Assembly: GCF_031755915.1 (NCBI RefSeq)
Contig: NC_083383.1
Coordinates: 27,737,001-27,801,000 of the forward strand
Reading direction: 5' to 3'
DNA length: 64,000 nucleotides
Source of the DNA: Ziziphus jujuba
Taxonomy: Eukaryota; Streptophyta; Magnoliopsida; Rosales; Rhamnaceae
Below the pieces are notes generated by a model, which had not been told where the DNA came from, did not search any database, and worked only from the letters and a program-made list of their open reading frames with translations. Below, piece by piece: positions 1 through 10,228 of the stretch (positions within the stretch are counted from its first letter, which is position 1; every line of letters begins with the position of its first letter). Both the position numbers and the translations under genes were made by a program.

Positions 1-1085
1 AATTTGATACCAAATGGTTTAGTTATAATATGAACCTTTTAAATCTTTTACCCAAAATTGAAGTTTTTGTCCAAACGCTACTTTTATAAAATTGAATTTT
101 CTATTTATTCTAATAACATCTAAGAACATAATTCTAATACAAATTTGATCCTAAATTGTCCACACACAGTCCAATTTTGCATAGTATTTAACAAATTGAT
201 TGAAAAATGAAGATATATTCAAATGTTGTCCACAATTAACAAATAATATATCAACAAAATTCCATGAGATGGGTATCATATTTGTATATGTATCTTGATC
301 TTGAAAGTCTCATCAGTGACCAGAAAGCTCATATGAAACTCTAATCAAGTTTGATATTGATAGATCTCTTAAAATATAAAGGATTTTGATAAACAGAGGC
401 AAGATTCAAGTTCAGAAGGTCCAAAATGATGGAGAAAGAGGTATGAGTCGGATTGAAATGGCTGAAAAATGGCCAACCCATCAAAAAACCTATGGGTCAC
501 TATGGTAGGATTCGCCAGCATGATCTAGGTTTCTCTAGTGGCAGATTAGCTTGAAAATTAAAGGCTAAGGTCACGGTTGGGTGGGCTACAATGGTATCCA
601 TCATGCCTTCTAATGCTAGAAGTGATGAGATTGGCTTGACCCAATTTGGGATGAAAACGGGTCGTGGGATTCAAATCGAGAACTTTCGGATTTGATGATG
701 GAAATTTTGCAATTTGTTCATTGTTTAGCCTGCTTTCAAAGACATTGATATGATAATGATGTTCAAAACATCTTGAAACCATCACTTTTTAACCGTAACT
801 TAGAATTTAGCATGCCGGCGTCCTATGAACTTGTATCATCAAGTTCTACATAATGGTATACGGATTAAACCAAATCTTGACTTTGAAAATGTCAAACTTG
901 GGATCCACATAAGATTCACTTGGTCAAACCCAGTCAAATTTGTATAACAAGAGTATTTTGGTATAGTTTATTACAATAAACAAGGTTGTAGAGAAAATGA
1001 ATTGCACGATAAACGATAGGTTAGGTGTATGCTCTCTCTTGCGAAGCTATCTATCTCTTTCTAGGGGAAGGTAATGAAAATGAAA
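1..1085. other. Unassigned AT-rich DNA, possible old LTR remnant
   Basis: No convincing coding region is seen. Around 300-960 there are phrases resembling the large LTR family found later in the window: TTGACC/TTGGTCAA-type stretches near 880-945 and a TTTCGG..GGATT-like stretch near 680. A badly decayed LTR fragment is therefore possible, but no terminus or target-site duplication could be recognised. Confidence 0.3.
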
Positions 1086-1089
1086 ATGG

Positions 1090-1765
1090 ACCTTACTAAT
1101 CGACCACCTTCTATTCCCTTGGATGGTGATGTACCATAAAAGGTTTGGACATGAAAAAAAAAAATGTTTCTTATGACTACTTGAGGGTGTTTGAATGTCG
1201 GGCGTTTGTGCATATCTTTATAGATGAATGAACAAAGCTCGATAGCAGAGCAAGGCAATATCTTCATCAGGTATGGCCATAAAAGAATTTGGCTATAGAT
1301 TCTATTCATAGGTAAGTCATCAAAAGCAAAAATGGTTTATTCTTTGAAGATGAAACCATTGAAGACTTTGAGAAAAATGAAAAGCCAAAGTTTGTCGATG
1401 AAGAGATATTTGTTCTAACTCATCAATCTACGAGACATGACGATAATAAATAAGATGTTCAAGAAGATGATGATAATGTCAATATAGATGATAATTCTAC
1501 AATTAATAAGCGTATAGATGTAGATGAGAATGAAGATGAGAATTCTCTGAAGCCAACGGTTGAGCTTCAATTAAGAAGATCAACTAGAAAGAGACAACCT
1601 TTCAGTTTGTATCTACCTCATAATCATAGGATAATCATTGGTTAGGGAAGAGCTTGAAAGTTACCGAGAAGCCATGACAAACAAGAACGAAAGCAATTGA
1701 ATAGAAGCCATGCAAAAAGAGATGGAATCCTTGCATGAGAACCATTTATGTTTTGGTAATGAAAA
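1090..1765 (+). mobile_element. Ty1/copia pol fragment (end of integrase to start of RT)
   Basis: Translation in shifting frames gives the region linking copia integrase to reverse transcriptase. Recognisable pieces are PPSIPLDGDVP..KVWT, a YLRVFECRAFVH-like stretch (1175-1210), an FGYRFY-like stretch near 1290, an acidic Asp/Glu-rich linker (about 1430-1550), and EELESYREAMTNKN (about 1650-1690) followed by EAMQKEMESLHENH (about 1705-1745). These are the landmarks copia polyproteins show just before the RT. Several stops and frameshifts are present. No LTRs could be attached, so this is a truncated, dead copy. It is related to, but clearly diverged from, the intact copia element at 4.6-10.2 kb. 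Confidence 0.75.
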
Positions 1766-1884
1766 ATCAAATTTACATAGAAGCACATATGTACATAGAT
1801 TTCAAGAGCTCTCCTCCATGTAAGTCGTGAAAGGTAGTTTTGTTAAGATAGACTCCTACGCACAGAAGTTTATGGACCCACACA

Positions 1885-2296
1885 TTGCAAACACTCCAAG
1901 TGAAAGACTTGAAGACCAAGTCAATAAGTCTCCGAAATCAAGCAGCTTATGGACCAAATTTTAGTCCAATTATTCTTCTATAAATTGGATAGCCAAGCAT
2001 TACAATATAGAAATCCAAGTGAAGTAAGCTAGCAAGTGAAGCTTTCGCAGTGTAAGTAGCAAGAGTTCAATAAGAAGGTGAGAAAAAGAAGGAAAAAAAA
2101 AAGAAAAAAAAAAAAAAGAGAAAAGGTAGTAACCTCTTTTTATTATACTATTGGATTTTTCACATACCTTTTCTCTCTATCTCTATTTCCAATCTCTCAC
2201 ATCTTGCACTGCCAAAGCTTCACTTGCTAGTCTACATCACTAGGGTTTCTGGATTGTAATGCTTGGTCTCCGAAGCTTTCACTTGGAGTGTTTGAA
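1885..2296. repeat. Imperfect long inverted repeat (foldback)
   Basis: The left arm (about 1885-2075) and right arm (about 2165-2296) are reverse complements. Both carry CAAACACTCCAAGTGAAAG, then CCAAGCATTACAAT, then AGCAAGTGAAGCTTT in the same order, read inward from either end. The left arm has about 80 extra bases (about 1925-1995). The loop is an A/G-rich stretch followed by TTTTTATTATACTATTGG. It could be two LTR fragments joined head to head or a decayed foldback element. No duplication flanking it was found. Confidence 0.7.
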
Positions 2297-2299
2297 ACC

Positions 2300-3058
2300 A
2301 CATATTTTTATAGTCCTCCACACGGAGGTGTGTCTCATCTCAACGCATATATCCCATGTTTAAAAGACATAAAAATTTTATTACAATTATATCATTTTTT
2401 TCTGTTATATATTCTATACATTTACAAAACATAGCTATTGAATCTTGGGAAATTGCATCGGTTGAAAATACTTATCAAGAATTAATTTTCCTTAGAATTT
2501 TGATATTTTTTAAATGGGACTTAGAGAAAAAGGCTATAAAAATTTATAGAATTTTTTTAAAACATACAATTTGTTACCGTTCTTTTTTATCATTATTAAG
2601 ATTAACATCAATATATTATGAGGCAATTTAATTAATTAAAAATTCACATTTTCATTTTTATTCTTAGTTTGGAAAGTCAAAATATAATTAAATATAACCA
2701 ATTAGTATTTATCATATTATCAATAGATCCAAATACTGATCATCACTGATGTTGATAGCAAAACTCTAATTTATGACTTGGCATTGATAATTCATTGGAG
2801 GTGCAAACAACACGAAAGGACATAAAAGATTCCAATAGGCTAAAAAGGATCATTCATTCAAAATGGGACACAATATACATAATTAATTAATTAAATTGGG
2901 ATTCATAAAAAATAATAATAATAATTAAATTGAGATCCTCAAATGAATTATAATTTATAAGGTTTATGCCCTGTTTGGTTGTAGATAATCCCTTCCTCTG
3001 ATAATTTTGTTTTCTTTTGCTTTGTCCCAATGCAAATGGGGACAAATTCGCAATTATA
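2300..3058. other. Intergenic, 3' flank of NPF copy A
   Basis: AT-rich sequence with no recognised gene. A 91-codon open frame at 2356-2631 has no recognisable domain and is probably chance. The last few hundred bases are the downstream flank of the transporter pseudogene on the minus strand. Confidence 0.4.
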
Positions 3059-4577
3059 TTAATGTGTGCGTCTTCCCTTGTATATATAAGATCTTGTAAA
3101 ATATAAATATACAGCAAATCCTATTGCACTAAATCCACCAAGTAGCCAATAAAAGTAATCAAGGTGTGCTCTGTTTAGATTGTTAGAGAACCAAGTATTA
3201 GGCCTAGTTAATCGGTCAATGATTGAGACCAAAATGCTGCTTAAAAAGTTCCCCACACCTAATATACTAAGGTATAGGGCTAGTCCTATGCTCCTTAACT
3301 CATTTGGAACCTGATCATAGAAAAACTCTTGCAGACCAACATAAACAAAAACATCACTTATTCCCAACAATAGGTATTGAGGTACCAACCACCACAAACC
3401 CATTGGAATCGTTGCGCTTGGCATATCAACTAGACCATATTGTTGAGCCATTTTTAGCCTTTTCATTTCGATTAGAGCAGCAACAATCATAGACAGGGTA
3501 GATATAAACAACCCTGTTCCTATTCTCTGTAGCATTGTGATGCCGGAAGGTTTTCCAGTGAAAGCTCTTGCTAATGGAATGAAAAGGCGGTCGTAAATGG
3601 GAATGAAAATAAGAAAGGCAAGGCATATGAATGACTGAAGGTAAGCAGCCGGTATTTCGAACCCCGAAATGATTTTTCTATCCATGGTTGTACCTTGCTT
3701 GACAAAGAAAGTTGAGGCCTGTGCGGACAAAATTGAATAAACCAAGCACGATCCCCATATTGGAAAAAGTCTAAGTACGGCCTTTGCTTCTTCAACCTCA
3801 GAAATGATAACCAGGTTCTCATCTTGTCCAAGCAATGCTTTGTTGAGAAACCTGTCAAATATTTTGCATGTATAAATTATAAGATCCAAATTATACAAAC
3901 GGTGTTTTGATTTTATGTAGCAACTTGATTGCCTAAGTAGAGTAAAAATCCTAAATTTTTGACAATTTCGAACATAGTAATGTATATTAGGAACACATAT
4001 GGATAGAAACTTTTCGATCTGTTCATTTTCGGAGTAAGTTTTGCAGGGACGAAAAGATTATGATTTTTACTTCCAAAAAAAAATGTTTTCCTTATATATA
4101 TATATATATACGTAATGGAGATAGAAGAATTTAAATTCTAGCTTTTTGAATGGTCTATCCCTGAGATACCATGAAAGACAATAGTTGTTGTGGTCATTTG
4201 ACATTTCAAAATATTGACCAAATAAGTGTTAATTTTATTTCAATATGGTAAAATTCACACTTTCTAAATAATATTTATTTTCAATTTTAAAGATAAACTC
4301 AAAGCAGCAGGCCTTACTTGAATTGTTGAGAAGGTTGGAGAGAAATGTCTTGACTGGCCAGTATTGTTGATGGGCTTGTTCGCCGGTTTCTAAATGCTGC
4401 TCCGAACACTCTGCCAATTCTCGCAAATGGGCTTTTCTTGTCTCGAATTATAGCATTGTACCTATAAGTTGTACTTCCAAGCAAGAAAAACAACTAGTGC
4501 AATGAGCATCACAATGCAAGGGATTCCAAATCCCAAAACCCAACTTAGGTTCTCTTGTATGTAGCTTACAATCAAAT
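3059..4577 (-). pseudogene. NPF5-like transporter copy A: exon 4 and 3' part of exon 3
   Basis: Exon 4 (3059-3851) starts after a CAG acceptor with FLNKALLGQDE and ends SYIYKGRRTH plus stop. It covers the second half of a 12-helix NRT1/PTR (POT/MFS superfamily, proton-coupled) transporter, with the conserved pieces FVKQGTTMDR, IPIYDRLFIPLAR, GIGLFIS-like and ELRSIGLALYLSILGVGNFL. The 3' part of exon 3 (4318-4577) continues to a donor reading CAA|GTAAGG. At 4479-4480 one extra base shifts the frame. Dropping to the other frame restores the expected STTYRYN and [17 protein letters not shown] stretch of the central loop. At 4578 a copia LTR begins, and the exon resumes at 10229. Introns have GT..AG ends at the same positions as in the intact copy D. 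Exon 4 itself is open, so the damage is the insertion plus the single-base shift. Confidence 0.9.
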
Positions 4578-5019
4578 TGTTGTGGTTCTCTGACCACTTT
4601 AGAGAAGAAATATGAGAAGAAAAATAAAAGAATTCTATTAATCTCTTAAAAATAGAATACAAAAATAAAAACTTCTCTCATGGAGGATTCTCACGTGGAA
4701 CCTCTCTCTGCACTCTCCAATTCTCTCTGGAATTGCTCACTCTTCTCTCAAGCTCTCTCTGGAACTTAAACACTCTCTCTCTCGGAGTTTTCTCTCAATA
4801 TTCCTCACTTGGGATAATATTGATGCTCTCTTGGCTTGTGTTTCATGCAACGGTAAGGAGCCTATTTATAGGCTTACAAGGCCACAATTTTCAATAGCTT
4901 AGCCCACAATTGTTGATCGGTGCAGCAATGGTGTCAACAATGGTGGCTGTCAACAATGGTGGCTGTGGTTGGTGAGGCTGTGGTTGGTGAGGCTGTGGTT
5001 GGTGCGGCTGGACTTCACA
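4578..5019 (-). repeat. Copia element 3' LTR
   Basis: A 442-bp LTR, TG..CA, beginning TGTTGTGGTTCTC on the plus strand and ending GGACTTCACA. It contains three tandem 15-bp units GGCTGTGGTTGGTGA/C at 4961-5005, while the partner LTR has two. A TATA-type core reading GCCTATAAATAGG on the minus strand lies at 4861-4874. The palindromic end of the internal polyprotein and the purine tract are immediately to its right. Confidence 0.95.
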
Positions 5020-5021
5020 AT

Positions 5022-5035
5022 TCTCCCCCTCCAGC
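5022..5035 (-). other. Polypurine tract
   Basis: The minus strand reads GGAGGGGGAGAAT immediately before the 3' LTR, as expected for the second-strand primer of an LTR retrotransposon. Confidence 0.85.
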
Positions 5036-5053
5036 CGCATTTAAAACTGATGG

Positions 5054-8000
5054 TCATCTGCCATCTATTCCAGCTATGTCTCTGCATAGCTTCAGCTTCT
5101 CTTGAGCAACAACTTTTGTTAGCATATCTGCTGGATTCTCTTTTGTGTGGATCTTCATCAGTTTCAGTAACTGTTGATCTATTACTTCGCGTATCCAATG
5201 ATAGCGGATGTCAATGTGCTTTGTACGGGAATGATACATTGAGTTTTTGCTCAAATCCATGGCACTTTGGTTATCACAATGTATCTTGTAGTCTTCTTGC
5301 TTGATGTCCAATTCTGTGAGAAAACGCTTTAACCACAACATTTCCTTACCCGCTTCCGCTGCGGCAATGTACTCTGCTTCAGTAGTGGATAAAGCAACAC
5401 ACTTCTGCAATCTTGACTGCCATGACACAGCTCCCCCTGCAAAAGTGTAGAGATAACCTGATGTAGACTTTCTATTATCAAGGTCTCCGGCCATATCTGC
5501 ATCTGTATAGCCTTCTAAGATTGGATCACCTCCCCCGTAGCACAAGCACAGTTTCGATGTACCTTTAAGATACCTGAGAATCCATTTGACTGCTTCCCAG
5601 TGTTTCTTTCCAGGATTTGAAAGAAATCTGCTCACAACACCTACTGCATGAGCAATGTCTGGTCTGGTACACACCATTGCATACATCAGACTTCCTACCG
5701 CTGAAGAATATGGTACTGAGACCATCTCCTCTATCTCTTCTTTGGATGAGGGGCACAATCTCTTACTCAACTTGAAATGATTTGCAAGTGGAATGCTGAC
5801 CGGTTTGGCTTTATCCATGTTGAATCTCTTTATCACCCGTTCAACATACTTCTCTTGAGATAGCCATAACCTTCTATTCTTCCTGTCTCGGATTATTTGC
5901 ATTCCCAAAATTTGTTGAGCTGGTCCTAAGTCTTTCATATCAAAGGACTTAGACAATTCTTTCTTCAGCTTACTAATCTTCATTGCATCTTGTCCAACGA
6001 TCAATATGTCGTCCACATATAGCAAAAGTGCAATGAAGTTTCCACCTGAAAATTTTTGAATATAAACACACTGGTCTGCTGCAGTCCTTTTATAGCCTTG
6101 ACTCACCATCAACGAGTCAAACTTCTTATACCATTGTCTTGGTGCTTGCTTGAGGCCATACAAGCTCTTCTTTAGCTTGCATACGAGGTTTTCTTTCCCT
6201 GAAACCTCAAATCCTTCTGGCTGCTCCATGTAGATTTCTTCATGTAAATCACCGTGAAGAAATGCTGTCTTCACATCCATCTGTTCAAGCTCTAGGTTTA
6301 GACTTGCTACTAAACCAAAAATGACTCGAATTGAAGTCATTTTTACCACTGGTGAAAAAATCTCATCAAAGTCAATTCCTTTCTTCTGAAGAAATCCTTT
6401 GACTACCAATCGGGCTTTATGTTTCACCACCTTTCCGCTGCCATCTTTCTTGAGCTTGAACACCCATTTATTCTTTAGTGCCTTCTTTCCTGTTGGAAGC
6501 TCAACCAACTCATAAGTATGATTTTTCTGCAAGGATTCCATCTCATCTTGCATTGCTTGCAGCCACTTTTTCTTCTCTTGATGAGAAACAGCTTCCTGGA
6601 AACTCTCTGGCTCCCCTTCTTCAGTAAGCAGAATATACTCAGATTCTGGAAATCTCTTTGATGGAATTCGGCCTTGCTCAGATCTTCGAACTTGTAAACC
6701 ACTGGTTTCAGGAGGTGTACCATCATCTGACCACTGTGATGGCCCTGCAGCTGCTTGAGAGGATTGAGTCTCCCCCTGCTCATTATCCCCTTCTTCCTCC
6801 TGGTCTGCTTCTGGTATATCTTCATGCACCTCATTATCCTCTGTGGCTATTTGTGCTGGTGCTGGATTAGGACAAAAATTCTCGGCACTAGAACTACAAT
6901 TAGGAGACATTCTGGGCTTTTCAATGTCTTCCATTTTCTGGTTTTCATGGAATACTACATCCCTGCTTCTAATAACCTTCTTTGTTTTCGGGTCCCATAA
7001 CCTGTATCCGAATTCTTCGTCTCCATATCCTATAAAGATGCATGGAGTAGATCTTGCATCGAGCTTCTGTCTAAGCTCCTTGGATACATGTACATAAGCT
7101 ATACAACCAAACACTCTTAAATGAGAGTAGGAGGGAATCTTATCCGACCACACTTTCTCCGGAATTTCAAAATTCAACGGTACTGACGGAGATCTGTTGA
7201 TTAAATAGCAGGCAGCACGAACAACTTCTCCCTAGAATGGCTTTGGCAGCTTAGCCATACTGATCATACTTCTGACCTTTTCCATAATGGTTCGGTTCAT
7301 TCTTTCGGCTATTCCATTATGTTGTGGGGTACGAGGGACCGTCTTCTCATGTCGAATGCCGTGTCTTCTGCAGTAGGCATCGAACTCCTTGGAAGTATAC
7401 TCGCCTCCATTATCTGAGCGGAGACATTTCAGCTTCTTTCCTGTTTCACGCTCTACCATGGTATGAAACAGTTTGAAGTAATCCAATACCTGGTCCTTTG
7501 TCTTCAAGAAATATACCCACACCTTCCGAGAAGCATCATCAATGAAGGTCAGGAAATACTTGTTGCCACCTAATGATTCCACCTCCATGGGACCACAAAC
7601 ATCAGAGTGCACCAGACTAAGCAACTCTGATCTTCTCAATGCAGAGGAACTGAAGGAGACTCTATGTTGCTTACCAAACAAGCAGTGATTACAAGGATCT
7701 AGCGCAGCATCCTTGCAAACAGTGATAAGCTTCTTCCTTGCCAAAGTGGACAATCCTTTTTCACTCATGTGACCGAGTCTCTGGTGCCACAGATTTTGAG
7801 ACGCCTCTCCTTCTGCAATATTGAGGCTGTCTGCACATATCTTCACATGAGTCTTGTACAACGTTCCACAAATATGTCCTCGGGCGACAACTATGGCACC
7901 TTTCGTCATTTTCCATGTGCCTTTGCTGAAGTAGTTGTCATAGCCTTGCTTGTCTAAGGCTGCTCCCGAAAGTAGATTAAGCCGAAGGTCTGGAACATGA

Positions 8001-9070
8001 CGGACATCCTTCAAAGTGATTGTACAACCAATATTCGTTTTTATCTGAATATCACCAGTTCCCATAATCTTTGCGAAACTGGAATTTCCCATCTTTACCG
8101 TACCAAAGTCTCCTGCTTTGTACGTTTTGAAGAAATCTCTATGTGGAGTGACATGGTAGGATGCTGCAGTATCGACTACCCACTCAACATCTTGGGTTGA
8201 TATATGAAGGCATGTCTCTTCTTCGGTGGAGCAGAGCGCCACTTCTCCTGTACAAGTGACTAGTGTCTCTCCATCCTTCTTCGGCTGATTACCTTGGAGT
8301 CTCTGCTCTCTCAACAACTTTCTGCAGTTCTTCTTCATGTGACCCTCCAGGCCACAATGATAGCACTTATACGATGATTTTCTGCCGTCTGTAGATCTGC
8401 CTCTGCTCTTGCTCCTGCCTCTCCCCCTATCTCGACCACCTCTTTGCTGTCTTCCTCTCTCTGTGACGAGGGCATGTGACTGATCCATGCCAATGTCCTT
8501 TCTCCTGGCCTCTTCATTAAATAGGGCATCCTTAACCATAGACAGAGTAAGTTTGCCATTCGGGGCCGAATTGCTGAGAGAGACTACCAATGTCTCCCAA
8601 CTGTCTGGAAGAGAGCTTAGAAGTAGGAGGGCCTGATCCTCATCCCCTAGTTGGTAATCCACAGCAGATAGTTGATTTACCAAGCTCTGGAACTCACTGG
8701 TATGCTCGGCTACAGAAGTTCCACTCTGTAATGTGAGATGTACCAATCGCTTAAGCAACAGGGCTTTGTTCCGAGCAGTCTTGGCCTGGTACATGTCCTC
8801 CAATTTTGTCCAGAGGGCATATGCATCCGTTTCCTTCGCTACATGATGGAAGACACTGTGGTCGATCCATTGCCTGATCTGACCGATCGTTTTCTTGTTT
8901 AATTTCTTCCATTCTGCTACTTTGCTGGGATCGGGGTTTTCGCCTTTAGCTTCTATAGGATCAAACAGATCCTTACAATTGAGGAGATCTTCCATCCGAG
9001 GTCTCCAAAGTGTATAATTTGTGGCAGTGAGCTTAACCATAGCTCCCGAAGATGATTCTTCCATTGACAT
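5054..9070 (-). pseudogene. Copia gag-pol polyprotein with one internal amber codon
   Basis: One frame of 1,338 codons plus stop, starting MSMEESSSGAMVKLT. Visible parts are the gag domain with zinc knuckle CYHCGLEGHMKKNC (residues 236-249); protease active site DTAAS (300-304); the pre-integrase HRLGHM/CxxC region (about 430-463); and integrase with catalytic Asp490 (HSD), Asp553 (SDNGGEY) and Glu589 (GIAER). RT carries YVDD at about residue 1018, and RNase H carries YTDAD and a late SRTKHIDIRYHWIRE stretch. The only defect seen is codon 613, TAG at 7232-7234, where copia elements normally have Trp (LPKPF-W-GE). Two open frames therefore appear, 612 codons and then a downstream part ending at 5054. 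It could be a fresh nonsense mutation or a readthrough site, and mutation is likelier because it falls inside the integrase. Confidence 0.93.
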
Positions 9071-9786
9071 TATGGCTTGACCAAAATTGGAGCTGAATTT
9101 GGCAAAACGGAGTTAACCGTTGCGTCCGGAACGGCCGAAAATGGTGGACTTGACTCTTCCGGGGTCAAAATATAATTACCAAAAATTTTGGGGCAAAACT
9201 GTAATTGCACAAAATATCTGGGTCAACCTGCAAATACAGAAACTATAGGGGTCAATCTGTAATTTCCAATCGTTTAGGGGCTGCACCGTAATTTCAGAAA
9301 ACTATAGGGGTCACTCTGTAATTTCCAATAATTCAGGGTCTATTCCGCAATTTCAGAAAATACAGGGGTCAATCTGTAATTTCTAATACTTCAGGGGCTG
9401 TTCCGTAATTTCAGAAACTATTGATGACGTGGCAGATGGTGCTGACGTGGCGACACGTGGCAGATGACGTGGCTGACGACGTGTTGGCTTGCGTGGCAGA
9501 TGACGTGGCAAGGGTGCGCTGACGTGGCTGATGACGTGGCTGCTGACGTGGTCGTCTTCAACCTCTAGACGGCGCGTGCGGCGCGTGGGCGCGTGAACAG
9601 TTGCAAAAAAATTTCAGTCGGCGCGTGGAACGTCAGTTTTCTCTCCGGCTAACTTCGTTGTTCTCCTCTCGTCGAGTACTGTCACCTGAGATTGTCAAAT
9701 TAATTATTTGAGCAACTTTCCGAAACACCAACTTGAAGAACAGTGGCTCTGTTTCTTCAAATTTTGAACCCAAGCTCTCGACCTGG
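9071..9786 (-). promoter_or_regulatory. Copia leader with 60-bp repeats and ACGT-core cluster
   Basis: Untranslated leader between the primer site and the gag start. Around 9235-9420 there are three imperfect repeats of about 60 bp containing AGGGGTCAATCTGTAATTTC. At 9424-9555 nine ACGT cores occur in about 130 bp, mostly as TGACGTGGC, the type of site bound by plant bZIP factors (G-box/ABRE/TGA-like). Whether they act as enhancers is inference. The base composition here (GC-rich) is unlike the rest of the window. Confidence 0.6.
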
Positions 9787-9799
9787 GGCTCTGATACCA
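9787..9799 (-). other. Primer-binding site (tRNA-iMet type)
   Basis: On the minus strand this reads TGGTATCAGAGCC, the usual copia/gypsy primer site complementary to the 3' end of initiator Met-tRNA. It lies 2 bases from the end of the 5' LTR, which fixes the element's orientation. Confidence 0.9.
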
Positions 9800-9801
9800 C
9801 T

Positions 9802-10228
9802 TGTTGTGGTTCTCTGACCACTTTAGAGAAGAAATATGAGAAGAAAAATAAAAGAATTCTATTAATCTCTTAAAAATAGAATACAAAAATAAAAACTTCT
9901 CTCATGGAGGATTCTCACGTGGAACCTCTCTCTGCACTCTCCAATTCTCTCTGGAATTGCTCACTCTTCTCTCAAGCTCTCTCTGGAACTTAAACACTCT
10001 CTCTCTCGGAGTTTTCTTTCAATATTCCTCACTTGGGATAATATTGATGCTCTCTTGGCTTGTGTTTCATGCAACGGTAAGGAGCCTATTTATAGGCTTA
10101 CAAGGCCACAATTTTCAATAGCTTAGCCCACAATTGTTGATCGGTGCAGCAATGGTGTCAACAATGGTGGCTGTCAACAATGGTGGCTGTGGTTGGTGCG
10201 GCTGTGGTTGGTGCGGCTGGACTTCACA
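9802..10228 (-). repeat. Copia element 5' LTR with promoter
   Basis: A 427-bp partner of the LTR at 4578-5019. They match base for base over most of their length. One visible substitution is CTCTCAA versus CTTTCAA near 10018, and this copy carries two 15-bp units (10185-10214) instead of three. The minus-strand TATA core GCCTATAAATAGG lies at 10085-10098. Transcription from it would run left, through the element and in the direction of the host transporter gene. Confidence 0.95.

Larger units (their letters stand above)
4578..10228 (-). mobile_element. Near-intact Ty1/copia LTR retrotransposon inside NPF copy A
   Basis: A 5,651-bp element in minus orientation, flanked by a perfect 5-bp duplication CAAAT (4573-4577 and 10229-10233). 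In element order it has a 5' LTR (9802-10228), a primer-binding site (9787-9799), a leader of about 0.7 kb, one gag-pol frame (9070 to 5054), a purine tract (about 5022-5035) and a 3' LTR (4578-5019). Domain order gag, protease, integrase, RT, RNase H is copia. The sequence style and single frame resemble Tork/Tnt1-type elements, which is an inference. The LTRs differ by one 15-bp repeat unit and only a couple of substitutions seen by eye, so the insertion is recent. The element lies in the same transcriptional orientation as its host gene. Confidence 0.95.

Noticed and set aside
2356..2631. 91-codon open frame on the plus strand
   Set aside because: No recognisable domain, strongly AT-driven composition (Ile, Phe, Lys), no promoter or splice context. 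Probably chance.
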